A stretch of DNA of 64,000 bases from Litoribacillus peritrichatus (GTDB lineage: Bacteria; Pseudomonadota; Gammaproteobacteria; Pseudomonadales; Litoribrevibacteraceae): positions 372,001 to 436,000 of the forward strand of contig NZ_BAABBN010000015.1 in assembly GCF_039537985.1 (NCBI RefSeq). Reading direction: 5' to 3'. The notes under the pieces are model-generated. The model was not told the origin of the DNA. It saw nothing but the letters and a program-made list of their open reading frames with translations, and searched no databases. The translations under genes and the position numbers were made by a program. This document shows, one piece after another, positions 33,678 through 42,070 of this stretch (the first letter of the stretch is position 1; every line of letters starts with the position of its first letter).

Positions 33678-34699
33678 TTCGTTTTGCGCATCTTTAGTTG
33701 CTGGTTGCCTGCCAGTGCCATACAGACTTCAAAAAACAGGTGCCAGGGTTTTTCATCTGACATACCTTTTACAGCCAAGTCGAGGTTAGAGGCTGCTTTT
33801 AATAAGTTTTCAAGCTTGGTTTTATTGAGACGGTTGATGGCTGTTCGATATAAACTTTGTTTGTTTTTCCAAACTTTGGCTTTTACAAAAGCCTGATCCA
33901 TCGACATGCTTTTACTGTAATGGCTTAGCACATTTAATGCTCGGATCTCTTTGGTGATTAAGCCGGACAAAGCTAATATTTCTGAGCCTTCAGACCTTAA
34001 ATGATTAAAGATATGAGCTGCTCCGCGAACATCTCCTTTAAGGCAGTGATCACTGAGGTCAAAAATTGTATATCGGGAACTGTCGGCAATCGAGTTCACC
34101 ATAGTCTCAAGATTAATGTCGTTCCCATCGACCGAAAGGCAAAGCTTTTCAATTTCCTGTTTTGTGGCGAGTAGATTACCTTCGGTTTTTTCCAGTAGAA
34201 GTTGAAGCGCATCGTACTGGATTGTTTTTCCTTGTTTTCGGCAATGTGCGGAGGACCATTCCTGAACGTCTCTGGGTTTTAGGGGCCAGATGATGGTTGA
34301 AGCGCCAATCTTTTCAACCTTTTTGAACCATGCTTGTTTTTGAACGTTTTTATCCAATCTTGGAGCGCTGATAATGACGACAGTGTCTCCGTCGGCTGTA
34401 TCACAAAACGCTTCTATGGCTTTCCCTTTATCGGATGCTTTACCGGTATTGAGCCGAATTTCAATGATTTTTCTTTCGGAGAATAACGACATTGCCTGCG
34501 CTTCCGATGAAAAATCGCTCCAATTAAAGCTGCCTTCAACGTCAAATACGATACGCTCACTGTAGCCTTTGTGTCTGGCAGCAAGACGTATTTGGTCTAA
34601 GCACTCTTCAATTATCAACGATTCATCACCATGAATCAGGTAGATGGGCAGAAGGTTTTTTTCCAGGTGTTGGGGAAATTGAAAGTGCTTTAGGATCAT
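33674..34699 (-). CDS. holA: DNA polymerase III delta subunit
   Basis: A 341-residue AAA+-type protein. Delta pries open the beta sliding clamp as part of the clamp loader. The N-terminus has the delta pattern LPIYLIHGDESLIIEECLDQIR, with the degenerate nucleotide-binding loop of a non-ATPase subunit, followed by the helical middle region and the C-terminal collar domain. Length matches the family (about 340). It is translationally coupled to lptE (ATGA overlap at 34696-34699) as in Pseudomonas and Escherichia. The end overlaps the convergent FapA-like gene by four bases at the stop codons. Confidence 0.93.
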   Translation of the reverse strand: MILKHFQFPQHLEKNLLPIYLIHGDESLIIEECLDQIRLAARHKGYSERIVFDVEGSFNWSDFSSEAQAMSLFSERKIIEIRLNTGKASDKGKAIEAFCDTADGDTVVIISAPRLDKNVQKQAWFKKVEKIGASTIIWPLKPRDVQEWSSAHCRKQGKTIQYDALQLLLEKTEGNLLATKQEIEKLCLSVDGNDINLETMVNSIADSSRYTIFDLSDHCLKGDVRGAAHIFNHLRSEGSEILALSGLITKEIRALNVLSHYSKSMSMDQAFVKAKVWKNKQSLYRTAINRLNKTKLENLLKAASNLDLAVKGMSDEKPWHLFFEVCMALAGNQQLKMRKTN

Positions 34700-35223
34700 T
34701 TTTCTTCAGCTTTTGGTCTGGCTGGAAGTTGTCGCGATAAATAACTGGCGTATTGGCGCGTAAGTTCCTGGTACATTTCGCGTTTGGCGTTGACTTCCTG
34801 AATGTCTGAAGACAAAAGGTTGTTCTCGTTGTAGCTTTGTCTGCGGATGTTAGTGAAGTTTTGTTGAAGTGGTTTTTTATCTTCTTGGGTAAGCGTCGAT
34901 AGGGTTAGGACAATCGTATGCTCATACTCGGATACATCGCCATTTCTGTCTTTGGAGGAAGCGCGCTTACTTTCACTGACGCGTAATACAGAAGCTGTGA
35001 TTTCTGCGTTTTCAACAACTGCGATATTGTACTCATTGGCCAATGTTTCGCGGAATACTTTAACAAACGCCGGGTTATTAATGTTTTCAACATTAATGCT
35101 GATCTCATCAATAGGAACGGAGCCGGTATTGTAGCCACGAAGCTGCCAACCACAGGCGCTCAGGAGTAAGCTCAGAGCAAATACGGACAAGATACTGGGG
35201 AGTTGCATATTCACAACGGTCAT
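34696..35223 (-). CDS. lptE: LPS-assembly lipoprotein LptE
   Basis: A 175-residue outer-membrane lipoprotein that plugs and assembles the LptD barrel for lipopolysaccharide export. The signal ends in the lipobox LLSACGWQLRG, with the lipidated Cys at residue 24, followed by the G-W-x-L-R-G motif of the LptE family. The rest is the mixed alpha/beta domain. The ATG at 35223 has AGGT nine bases upstream; ATG 35208 is a weaker option. It lies between leuS and holA in the conserved order. A terminator hairpin separates it from leuS, so it may also have its own promoter. Confidence 0.9.
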   Translation of the reverse strand: MTVVNMQLPSILSVFALSLLLSACGWQLRGYNTGSVPIDEISINVENINNPAFVKVFRETLANEYNIAVVENAEITASVLRVSESKRASSKDRNGDVSEYEHTIVLTLSTLTQEDKKPLQQNFTNIRRQSYNENNLLSSDIQEVNAKREMYQELTRQYASYLSRQLPARPKAEEK

Positions 35224-35256
35224 AATTAATACCTGGATACGTTAGTAGCCTGAATT

Positions 35257-35286
35257 AAAAAAGCCGGAGGTTTCCGGCTTTTTTTT
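35257..35286 (-). terminator. Bidirectional-looking hairpin terminator between leuS and lptE
   Basis: AAGCCGGA at 35261-35268 pairs with TCCGGCTT at 35273-35280. It is flanked by As on the left and Ts on the right, so it has a U-run in either direction. On the minus strand it falls just behind leuS and 34 bases before lptE. It would limit read-through from leuS into lptE-holA. Confidence 0.8.
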
Positions 35287-35290
35287 ATCC

Positions 35291-37738
35291 TTAGTTTGCA
35301 ACGATGTTAACTAATTTGCCTGGGATGACAATCACTTTGCGAATGGTTTTGTCGTCGGTAAACTTTTTAACGTTTGCATCGTTCACAGCAAGGTTTTCTA
35401 CGTCGTCTTTAGAGGCATCTGGAGCGACCTCAATTTTGGCTCGAACCTTACCATTTACCTGAACCACAACTTCAATGACGGATTTGACTAACGCACTTTC
35501 GTCAAATGCTGGCCATGATTCATTCATGACTGCGGTGTCATGTCCTAATGCTTGCCACATGGTATGTGTGATGTGTGGCACGATAGGAGATAACAAGAGT
35601 ACAGCAGACTCTAACGCTTCCTGAAGTACTGCTTTGTCCTGGTCAGAGATCACATCAAACTTACCGATTGCGTTACTAAGCTCCATGACGGCGGCAATAG
35701 CGGTATTGAAGGTTTGACGTCTGCCCATGTCATCCGTAACTTTCTGAATGGTTTCATGCGTTTTACGGCGCAGATCTTGTTGTTCTTTTGTGAGCTCGCT
35801 GACATTAATCTTGGTAGTCGTTTCATATTGAGTATGAGTATGAACCGCTTTCCATAAGCGCTTAAGGAAACGACTTGCGCCGTCAACACCAGCGTCGTTC
35901 CACTCAAGGGTTTGTTCCGGTGGAGCCGTGAACATCATAAACAGGCGTACCGTATCTGCGCCGTATTGCTCGATCATTTCCTGAGGGTCAACGGTATTGC
36001 CCTTGGATTTGGACATTTTCGAACCGTCTTTATTCACCATGCCCTGACAAAGTAGGCGCTTGAACGGTTCGTCAGATTGAACAAATCCGGCATCTCTAAG
36101 CAGTTTATGGAAGAAGCGGGCATATAACAGGTGAAGGATGGCGTGCTCAATACCACCGATGTATTGGTCAACAGGCAGCCAGTAATTGGCTTCTTCATCC
36201 AACATTTGCTCGTTGTTGCCTGCGGAGCAATAGCGGGCGTAATACCATGAAGATTCCATGAAGGTATCAAAGGTATCCGTTTCACGGAATGCAGGCTGGC
36301 CGTTATGTTCTGTTTTGGCCCATTCAGGGTCGGCTTTGATCGGTGATTGAACACCATCCATTTCAACGTCTTCAGGAAGCTCTACCGGCAGTTGATCCAG
36401 AGGTACTGGAATCTCGTTGCCTTGCTCATCGTACATCATTGGAATCGGAGAGCCCCAATAACGTTGGCGGCTGACGCCCCAGTCACGCAGACGATAGTTT
36501 ATCGTCTTCTTGCCTTTACCTTGAGACTCTAGCCAGGCTGCAATTTTCTGAAACGCATCGGCTGATGATAATCCGTCAAACTCCCCTGAGTTAATCAAGG
36601 TTCCTTTTTCGGTGTAGGCATTCTGCTCAAGAGAAACATCTTCGCCCTCGGCAGAGGTAATGACCTGTTTGATTGCTAAGCCAAATGATTTTGCGAACTC
36701 GTAATCCCGCTCATCATGACCCGGCACAGACATCACCGCGCCTGAACCGTAATCCATCAAGACGAAGTTGGCAGACCATACCGGAACTTCTTCGCCAGTG
36801 ATTGGATGAATTGCGATTAACCCAGTGTCCACCCCTTTCTTTTCCATGGTGGCCATGTCGGCTTCAGCGGTCGCTTGAGTTTTACATTCTTCGATGAACG
36901 TTGCCAGCGTAGGGTTGTTCTTTGCTGCGGCCAAAGCCAATGGGTGTTGTGCTGCAACGGCAACGTAAGTCACGCCCATGACGGTATCTGGGCGAGTGGT
37001 ATAAATTTCGATGGACTGATCGCTGTCTTTCACCTGGAAGGTCATTTCTACGCCTTCCGAACGGCCTATCCAGTTGCGCTGCATGGCTTTAACCTGATCT
37101 GGCCAGTCGTCCAGTTTATCCAGGTCATCAATCAGTTCATCGGCGTAATCGGTGATTTTAACAAACCACTGAGGAATTTCTTTACGTTCAACCTGGGTAT
37201 CACAGCGCCAGCAGCAGCCATCGATGACTTGTTCGTTCGCAAGTACCGTTTGGTCATTGGGGCACCAGTTCACAGCTGAGGTTTTTTTGTATACTAAGTC
37301 TTTTTTGTATAACTCAGTGAAAAACCACTGTTCCCATTTATAGTATTCAGGTCGACAGGTAGCAACTTCACGATCCCAGTCGTAACCAAATCCAAGGCGA
37401 TTCAGCTGGTCTTTCATGTAGTCGATGTTTTCGTATGTCCACTTTGCAGGCGCAACGTTGTGTTTAATAGCCGCATTTTCAGCCGGTAGACCAAAAGAAT
37501 CCCAACCCATAGGTTGCAACACATTTTTGCCCAGCATTTTTTGATAACGGGAAATTACGTCACCGATCGTATAATTTCGAACGTGCCCCATGTGCAGGCG
37601 CCCACTTGGGTACGGGAACATAGAGAGGCAATAAAACTTCTCTTTGCTGGCGTCGTGTACCGCTTTGAAACACTGGTTTTTTTCCCAGAATGATTGGGCT
37701 TCTGTCTCGATTGTTTGGGGGTTGTATTGCTCTTCCAT
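35291..37738 (-). CDS. leuS: Leucyl-tRNA synthetase
   Basis: An 815-residue class Ia synthetase that charges tRNA-Leu. The HMGH form of the HIGH motif lies near residues 49-52 in PYPSGRLHMGHVRNY, and KMSKS is near residue 575 in GSKMSKSKGN. The editing domain sits between, with TRPDTVMG at its conserved start and a GHDERDYEFA stretch. A zinc-binding segment with CxxC pairs (WCPNDQ, CCWRC) is present near residue 160. Length and layout fit bacterial LeuRS. It is followed by a terminator, then lptE-holA. Confidence 0.97.
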   Translation of the reverse strand: MEEQYNPQTIETEAQSFWEKNQCFKAVHDASKEKFYCLSMFPYPSGRLHMGHVRNYTIGDVISRYQKMLGKNVLQPMGWDSFGLPAENAAIKHNVAPAKWTYENIDYMKDQLNRLGFGYDWDREVATCRPEYYKWEQWFFTELYKKDLVYKKTSAVNWCPNDQTVLANEQVIDGCCWRCDTQVERKEIPQWFVKITDYADELIDDLDKLDDWPDQVKAMQRNWIGRSEGVEMTFQVKDSDQSIEIYTTRPDTVMGVTYVAVAAQHPLALAAAKNNPTLATFIEECKTQATAEADMATMEKKGVDTGLIAIHPITGEEVPVWSANFVLMDYGSGAVMSVPGHDERDYEFAKSFGLAIKQVITSAEGEDVSLEQNAYTEKGTLINSGEFDGLSSADAFQKIAAWLESQGKGKKTINYRLRDWGVSRQRYWGSPIPMMYDEQGNEIPVPLDQLPVELPEDVEMDGVQSPIKADPEWAKTEHNGQPAFRETDTFDTFMESSWYYARYCSAGNNEQMLDEEANYWLPVDQYIGGIEHAILHLLYARFFHKLLRDAGFVQSDEPFKRLLCQGMVNKDGSKMSKSKGNTVDPQEMIEQYGADTVRLFMMFTAPPEQTLEWNDAGVDGASRFLKRLWKAVHTHTQYETTTKINVSELTKEQQDLRRKTHETIQKVTDDMGRRQTFNTAIAAVMELSNAIGKFDVISDQDKAVLQEALESAVLLLSPIVPHITHTMWQALGHDTAVMNESWPAFDESALVKSVIEVVVQVNGKVRAKIEVAPDASKDDVENLAVNDANVKKFTDDKTIRKVIVIPGKLVNIVAN

Positions 37739-37809
37739 TATGATTCCGATCAGTATGAATTAAGAGGTGCCAAAAAGAGTGTAAGTCTAACTTAAATGGG
37801 GCTTTGAAG

Positions 37810-37839
37810 ACTATAGGTAACCAACAAAATACAAACCAA
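37810..37839 (-). promoter_or_regulatory. Candidate promoter for leuS
   Basis: On the minus strand TTGGTT (37839-37834) and TATAGT (37815-37810) are 18 bases apart, about 70 bases before the leuS start. The gap between lnt and leuS is 116 bases, long enough for a separate promoter. Moderate match only. Confidence 0.4.
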
Positions 37840-37854
37840 ATATCCGCTACGCGT

Positions 37855-39459
37855 TTAACTTTGAAGCTGGTTTGTCTGTTGGTTGTTGATGGAAGAGGGG
37901 ACGCGCCCAAGCAGTTTGGCGGCGAGAAGAGACAGTAAAACCAAAGCGAGGATTGGCTTGTCCGTCCATTGGCTATAGGGGGTTAATCCTTGTTGTGGCG
38001 CGATTCGTGCGCTTAATCCACCAGCAATAAACGCAGGCATGTCGTTTTCAATGATGCCTTTTTCATTGATGACGGCGGTTAACCCGGTATTGGTGGCACG
38101 TAAGACATAGCGACTGTTTTCTAACGCACGCATCTGAGCCAGTTGCAGGTGCTGTTTGGGGCCCAGCGAGTCACCAAACCAGGCATCATTGCTGATGGTT
38201 AGAATGACATTGCTAGGGTGGTCGTTACCGATGTTTTCGGCAATGAATGACGGGTAGGCGATTTCATAACATATGGCAGGCCAAAACAGGCTGTCACGGA
38301 ACTTGATGGGTTCTTGGTGAGCCGGGCCAGGCCGGAAATTAGACATTGGCAGGTTAAAGAACTGAATTAAGCCCCTTAAAATATCCTGCATCGGGACGTA
38401 CTCGCCGAAAGGCACCAGTTTTTGTTTATGGTACATGCCTGTCGCTTGACCCATGCCTATAATGGAGTTGTGCAGAATGGGGTTTGATCTTTTTGAGTCT
38501 GGTCGAAGATAAGGGATGCCAGTAATCAACCCTTGGTCAGGTTGCAACAATTGTTCTGTTTCTTCGAGCCAGTCAGGGACTTGGTGTTTGAAATATGGAA
38601 TGGCTGTTTCAGGCCAGATGATTAAGTCACTGTGGACGTTCCTGTTTAACTCCCGGTATGTCTTGAGGCTTACAGGGCGGTACTCATTCAGCCATTTTTT
38701 TTCTTGAGGAATATTCCCTTGCATTAAAGTAACGGAGATTTCTTCTTTCGAGGTTGTCCACTGGACGTTCGTTAATAATAATCCACTGCCCCACAGCAGC
38801 AAGCAGACAAGCAATGGCAGTCCTTGTTTTTTGACGCTTGGGTTTTGAATCGCGCTTTTAATGCACAAAAGCAGACTGCTGGCGGTCAGCACGGTAATAA
38901 AACCGATGCCAAAAACACCGAATACGGGCGCCCAGCCTGCAAGCCAGGTTTCAATATGGCCATAGCCCAGATAAAGCCAGGGAAATCCCGTCAGAAACCA
39001 GCTTCGGAACCACTCAAACAAAATCCAGATGGCAGGGAAAGTCAGTAGGTTTCTATAGTCGGAAAAGTCGAACCAGCGATTAAAGGTATAGGTCTGAAGC
39101 GCAAAGAACAGACCAAGCAGGAAGGTAAATAGAAAGGTGAGTAAGAGTGCTAACGGAACAGGTGCGAAGCCATATTCATGAATGGAGACGTACACCCAGG
39201 AGGCACCAGCCGCAAATACACCAAAGCCATAACTCCAGCCTACCTTGAAGCCCGCTTTCGCAGGCAAACCAGTGACCAGCGCTTGAAACCCGATCAGTGA
39301 TAAAATGGCCACGGGCCAATAGTCAAACGGGGCAAACGAAAGCGGCAGTGTCAGCCCTAAACAAAATGCGATAGCAAGTTTAAAGCCGTTTGCATTTGAG
39401 GCGATGAGTTGTGAAGCCAGACCTTTCCAGGAAAGGTCCATATTCAGATTTTTAAGCAC
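37855..39459 (-). CDS. lnt: Apolipoprotein N-acyltransferase
   Basis: Lnt adds the third acyl chain to the N-terminal Cys of lipoproteins in the inner membrane. The ~534-residue protein has an N-terminal half with several hydrophobic helices, a nitrilase-like periplasmic domain and a final helix. The catalytic residues are visible: Glu in WPETAIPYF, Lys in KQKLVPFGEYVP and Cys in CYEIAYPS. Two GTG codons lie side by side at 39462 and 39459; the ribosome site AGGGAG is better spaced for the second. It follows corC in the conserved ybeZ-ybeY-corC-lnt order. Confidence 0.95.
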   Translation of the reverse strand: MLKNLNMDLSWKGLASQLIASNANGFKLAIAFCLGLTLPLSFAPFDYWPVAILSLIGFQALVTGLPAKAGFKVGWSYGFGVFAAGASWVYVSIHEYGFAPVPLALLLTFLFTFLLGLFFALQTYTFNRWFDFSDYRNLLTFPAIWILFEWFRSWFLTGFPWLYLGYGHIETWLAGWAPVFGVFGIGFITVLTASSLLLCIKSAIQNPSVKKQGLPLLVCLLLWGSGLLLTNVQWTTSKEEISVTLMQGNIPQEKKWLNEYRPVSLKTYRELNRNVHSDLIIWPETAIPYFKHQVPDWLEETEQLLQPDQGLITGIPYLRPDSKRSNPILHNSIIGMGQATGMYHKQKLVPFGEYVPMQDILRGLIQFFNLPMSNFRPGPAHQEPIKFRDSLFWPAICYEIAYPSFIAENIGNDHPSNVILTISNDAWFGDSLGPKQHLQLAQMRALENSRYVLRATNTGLTAVINEKGIIENDMPAFIAGGLSARIAPQQGLTPYSQWTDKPILALVLLSLLAAKLLGRVPSSINNQQTNQLQS

Positions 39460-39476
39460 CACAACTCCCTGTGATT

Positions 39477-40352
39477 TTATTCGTCGACGTCGTTTCCGTT
39501 GTCGCTGGTCACTTCCAATAAACGAATTTGACGATTGTCGGAGTTCAGAACTTTGAATCTCAGACCTTCTATCGTAATGGCTTCGTCTCGGTCGGGTAAG
39601 TGGCCGAATCCGTTGGTGACAATACCGCCGATGGTATCGAATTCTTCATCACTGTAGGTGGTGTCAAAGTATTCATTGAAGTCATCAATGGGCGTAAGCG
39701 CGTTGACCATGAAACTTTCGGAGTCGTCCATGGCGCGGATGTTACTTTCATCGTCTTCGATGTCGGTTTCGTCTTCGATATCTCCCACGATTTGTTCAAG
39801 TACATCTTCGATCGTAACCAAGCCTGCTAGTCCGCCGTATTCATCAACGACAATGGCCATGTGATAGCGGTCGGAACGAAACTCGCGGAGTAACGTATTT
39901 AAACGTTTACTTTCAGGTACGAAGTTCACTGGCCTCAGGACATCTTTGATGTTGAAACGGTCCAAATTACCATTGGCCAGGTATGGCAAAAAATCTTTCG
40001 CTAACAGAATGCCCAATAAGTCATCCTGACCTTCGCCCAGTACCGGAAATCTGGAGTGCTGGGATTCAATGATGATAGGTAAGATTTCAGAAGGCGATTG
40101 AGAGGCTCTAACGAACGTCATCTGAGAGCGTGGCACCATGATTTCACGGACGTGCATGTCTCCGACCTGCAGCGCTCCTTCCATGATGGACAGTGCTTCA
40201 GCATCACACAACCCTCGGTTGTGAGCACCCCTGAGCAATTCCTTGAGATCTTTACTGGACTCAGGTTCCTGAGGCTGGGTAAAGGGTTTGGTAATTTTTT
40301 CAAACCACGAGGGCTTGCTACTGTGACTGTCGTTTTGTTGGTCTTCGTTCAT
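39477..40352 (-). CDS. corC: CorC/YbeX-type CBS-pair and transporter-associated domain protein
   Basis: A 291-residue cytoplasmic protein. Two CBS modules cover ~65-195 (VREIMVPRSQMTFV and YHMAIVVDEYGGLAGLVTIEDVLEQIVGDIEDE, the second given as one motif with key Asp and Gly residues), followed by the CorC_HlyC domain (~205-285). CBS pairs bind adenine nucleotides. YbeX has been tied to cobalt/magnesium efflux and, more recently, to ribosome-related stress in Escherichia coli. It lies between ybeY and lnt as expected. Confidence 0.92.
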   Translation of the reverse strand: MNEDQQNDSHSSKPSWFEKITKPFTQPQEPESSKDLKELLRGAHNRGLCDAEALSIMEGALQVGDMHVREIMVPRSQMTFVRASQSPSEILPIIIESQHSRFPVLGEGQDDLLGILLAKDFLPYLANGNLDRFNIKDVLRPVNFVPESKRLNTLLREFRSDRYHMAIVVDEYGGLAGLVTIEDVLEQIVGDIEDETDIEDDESNIRAMDDSESFMVNALTPIDDFNEYFDTTYSDEEFDTIGGIVTNGFGHLPDRDEAITIEGLRFKVLNSDNRQIRLLEVTSDNGNDVDE

Positions 40353-40423
40353 TTTATTTCGTGGTGAAAGGAGATAATCCGAATCCTAGCCTGTAACCGA
40401 TCAACTTGGCAAGGCCAGATTCA

Positions 40424-40879
40424 TTATATTTCCTGATAAGGATCTGGGATGTTTAAGCCAGAAAGAATATCAATTTCTATTCCTTCCATAATTTCTGCAT
40501 CACTGTCTTCAATGTGATCGTAACCGAGTAGGTGAAGTACTCCGTGGATGACCATGTGTGCCCAGTGGTGAGTTGCAGGCTTTTTTTGATCTATGGCCTC
40601 TTGTTCTACCACAGTAGCGCAGATCACTAAATCACCAATCAATGGAAAGTCAGGAATGTTGGCAGGCGCTTCGAATGGAAACGACAGCACATTGGTGGGT
40701 TTGTCCTTTCCTCGGTATTGATGATTCAGGGCCTGGCTTTCGTCTGCATTCACAACCCGGATGGTGAGCTCAGTTTCGTCCCGGCGACCTTTAAGAGCGG
40801 ATTCGGCCCAAAGCAGGAATTGTTCATCGGACGGAACGCCTGCAAAGTCGCAGGCGTTTTGGATATCGACGTAGGTCAT
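40424..40879 (-). CDS. ybeY: Endoribonuclease YbeY (16S rRNA maturation)
   Basis: A 151-residue zinc-dependent RNase that takes part in 16S rRNA 3'-end maturation and ribosome quality control. The zinc site is clear: HMVIHGVLHLLGYDH, with three His residues in the H-x3-H-x5-H pattern, and the conserved Arg in LNHQYRGKDKPTNVLSF. Full length for the family. It follows the PhoH-like gene by 12 bases and precedes corC by 71, which matches the usual operon. Confidence 0.95.
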   Translation of the reverse strand: MTYVDIQNACDFAGVPSDEQFLLWAESALKGRRDETELTIRVVNADESQALNHQYRGKDKPTNVLSFPFEAPANIPDFPLIGDLVICATVVEQEAIDQKKPATHHWAHMVIHGVLHLLGYDHIEDSDAEIMEGIEIDILSGLNIPDPYQEI

Positions 40880-40891
40880 AAGAAAATAGGT

Positions 40892-41899
40892 TTAGTTTTG
40901 CTCTTGGTTGGAGGATTTGTTTTTGGCGTCTTGTTGGTCTTCAAAGCGCTCGTAGGCTTCAACCACACGCTGAACCAGCGGATGCCGCACCACGTCCTTA
41001 GAGAGGAAGTGGGTAAAGCTGATGCCTTTCACGTCTTTTAAGACGTTGATGACGTGCAGCAACCCTGAACTTGAGCCGCGAGGCAAGTCAATTTGAGTCG
41101 CGTCTCCAGTAATAACTGCGGTGGAGCCAAAGCCAATACGGGTCAAAAACATTTTCATTTGTTCCCGGGTGGTATTTTGGCTTTCATCCAGAATGATGTA
41201 CGAGTTATTCAAAGTTCGGCCACGCATATAAGCCAGCGGTGCGACTTCAATTACGCTTTTTTCAATCAGCTTTTCTACATTCTCGAAACCCAGCATTTCG
41301 TAGAGGGCGTCATACAATGGACGTAAATACGGATCGATTTTTTGAGATAAGTCGCCCGGTAAAAAACCCAGCTTTTCACCCGCTTCGACTGCGGGGCGAA
41401 CCAAAAGAATGCGCCTGACGTCATCGTTCATTAAGGCTTCAACGGCACAAGCGACGGCCAGGTAGGTTTTACCTGTGCCTGCTGGACCGACGCCGAAGTT
41501 GATGTCGTGTTGACGAATCGCGTCCACATACAGCTTTTGGTTTTTGCCTCGGGGTTTGACGTACGCTTTTGGTGTTTTGATGACGTCCGCTGAGGACTTA
41601 GAACCTTCCGTTTGGTTTTCTGCTGTGTCCATTCCGCTTTCTTGAATAAATAAATGAATTAAGTCCGGAGTGATTTCTGTGCCGCTTTGCGCTTCTCGGT
41701 ACAAGTGATTAATGATTTCACAGGCGGAGTGCGTCGGCTGTTCCGGGCCGCTGACTTGAAAAACGTTTCCTTTGTTGCGGATAGATACGTCCAGTCGTTT
41801 TTCTAATTGCTTTAAATGGCGATCAAACTGACCACATAGATTGGCAAGATGTTTAGCATTATCAGGTTCTAGCGATAGACTGCGTGTTTGAGTGCTCAA
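40892..41899 (-). CDS. ybeZ: PhoH-like ATPase YbeZ
   Basis: A 335-residue P-loop ATPase of the PhoH family that works with YbeY on ribosomal RNA. The Walker A motif GPAGTGKTYLA is near residue 134 and the Walker B region reads YIILDESQNT near 235, with the sensor TGDATQIDLP after it. The N-terminal ~110 residues form the family's RNA-binding-type region. It starts at 41899 behind a TTGACA-containing promoter candidate. Gene symbol phoH is also used for this family. Confidence 0.93.
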   Translation of the reverse strand: MSTQTRSLSLEPDNAKHLANLCGQFDRHLKQLEKRLDVSIRNKGNVFQVSGPEQPTHSACEIINHLYREAQSGTEITPDLIHLFIQESGMDTAENQTEGSKSSADVIKTPKAYVKPRGKNQKLYVDAIRQHDINFGVGPAGTGKTYLAVACAVEALMNDDVRRILLVRPAVEAGEKLGFLPGDLSQKIDPYLRPLYDALYEMLGFENVEKLIEKSVIEVAPLAYMRGRTLNNSYIILDESQNTTREQMKMFLTRIGFGSTAVITGDATQIDLPRGSSSGLLHVINVLKDVKGISFTHFLSKDVVRHPLVQRVVEAYERFEDQQDAKNKSSNQEQN

Positions 41900-41940
41900 A
41901 GCGGCTCCGTTAATTGATTATGGTCGTGACATTGGGTCGA

Positions 41941-41971
41941 AGGATAACACCTCTTTCACTCGGGGTGTCAA
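41941..41971 (-). promoter_or_regulatory. Candidate promoter of the ybeZ-ybeY-corC-lnt operon
   Basis: On the minus strand a perfect TTGACA (41971-41966) is followed by TATCCT (41946-41941) at 19-base spacing, or TTATCC at 18, about 40 bases before ybeZ. The -35 is strong and the spacing long. The arms ACACC and GGTGT within it could be a regulator site. Confidence 0.5.
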
Positions 41972-42037
41972 CCTGACTTTAATTATAGATGCTAACGGCG
42001 AGGAATGAACAGTTGGGGTGAACCGGGAGAAATAATG

Positions 42038-42061
42038 CGGGAGTGGCGAAGCCGACTCCCG
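42038..42061 (-). terminator. Hairpin behind miaB, weak U-run
   Basis: CGGGAGT at 42038-42044 pairs with ACTCCCG at 42055-42061, with an inner GGC/GCC pair closing a short loop. On the minus strand it is ten bases after the miaB stop and is followed only by a mixed T-rich stretch. It may end miaB transcription or protect the 3' end. Confidence 0.5.
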
Positions 42062-42070
42062 ATGAAGTAC

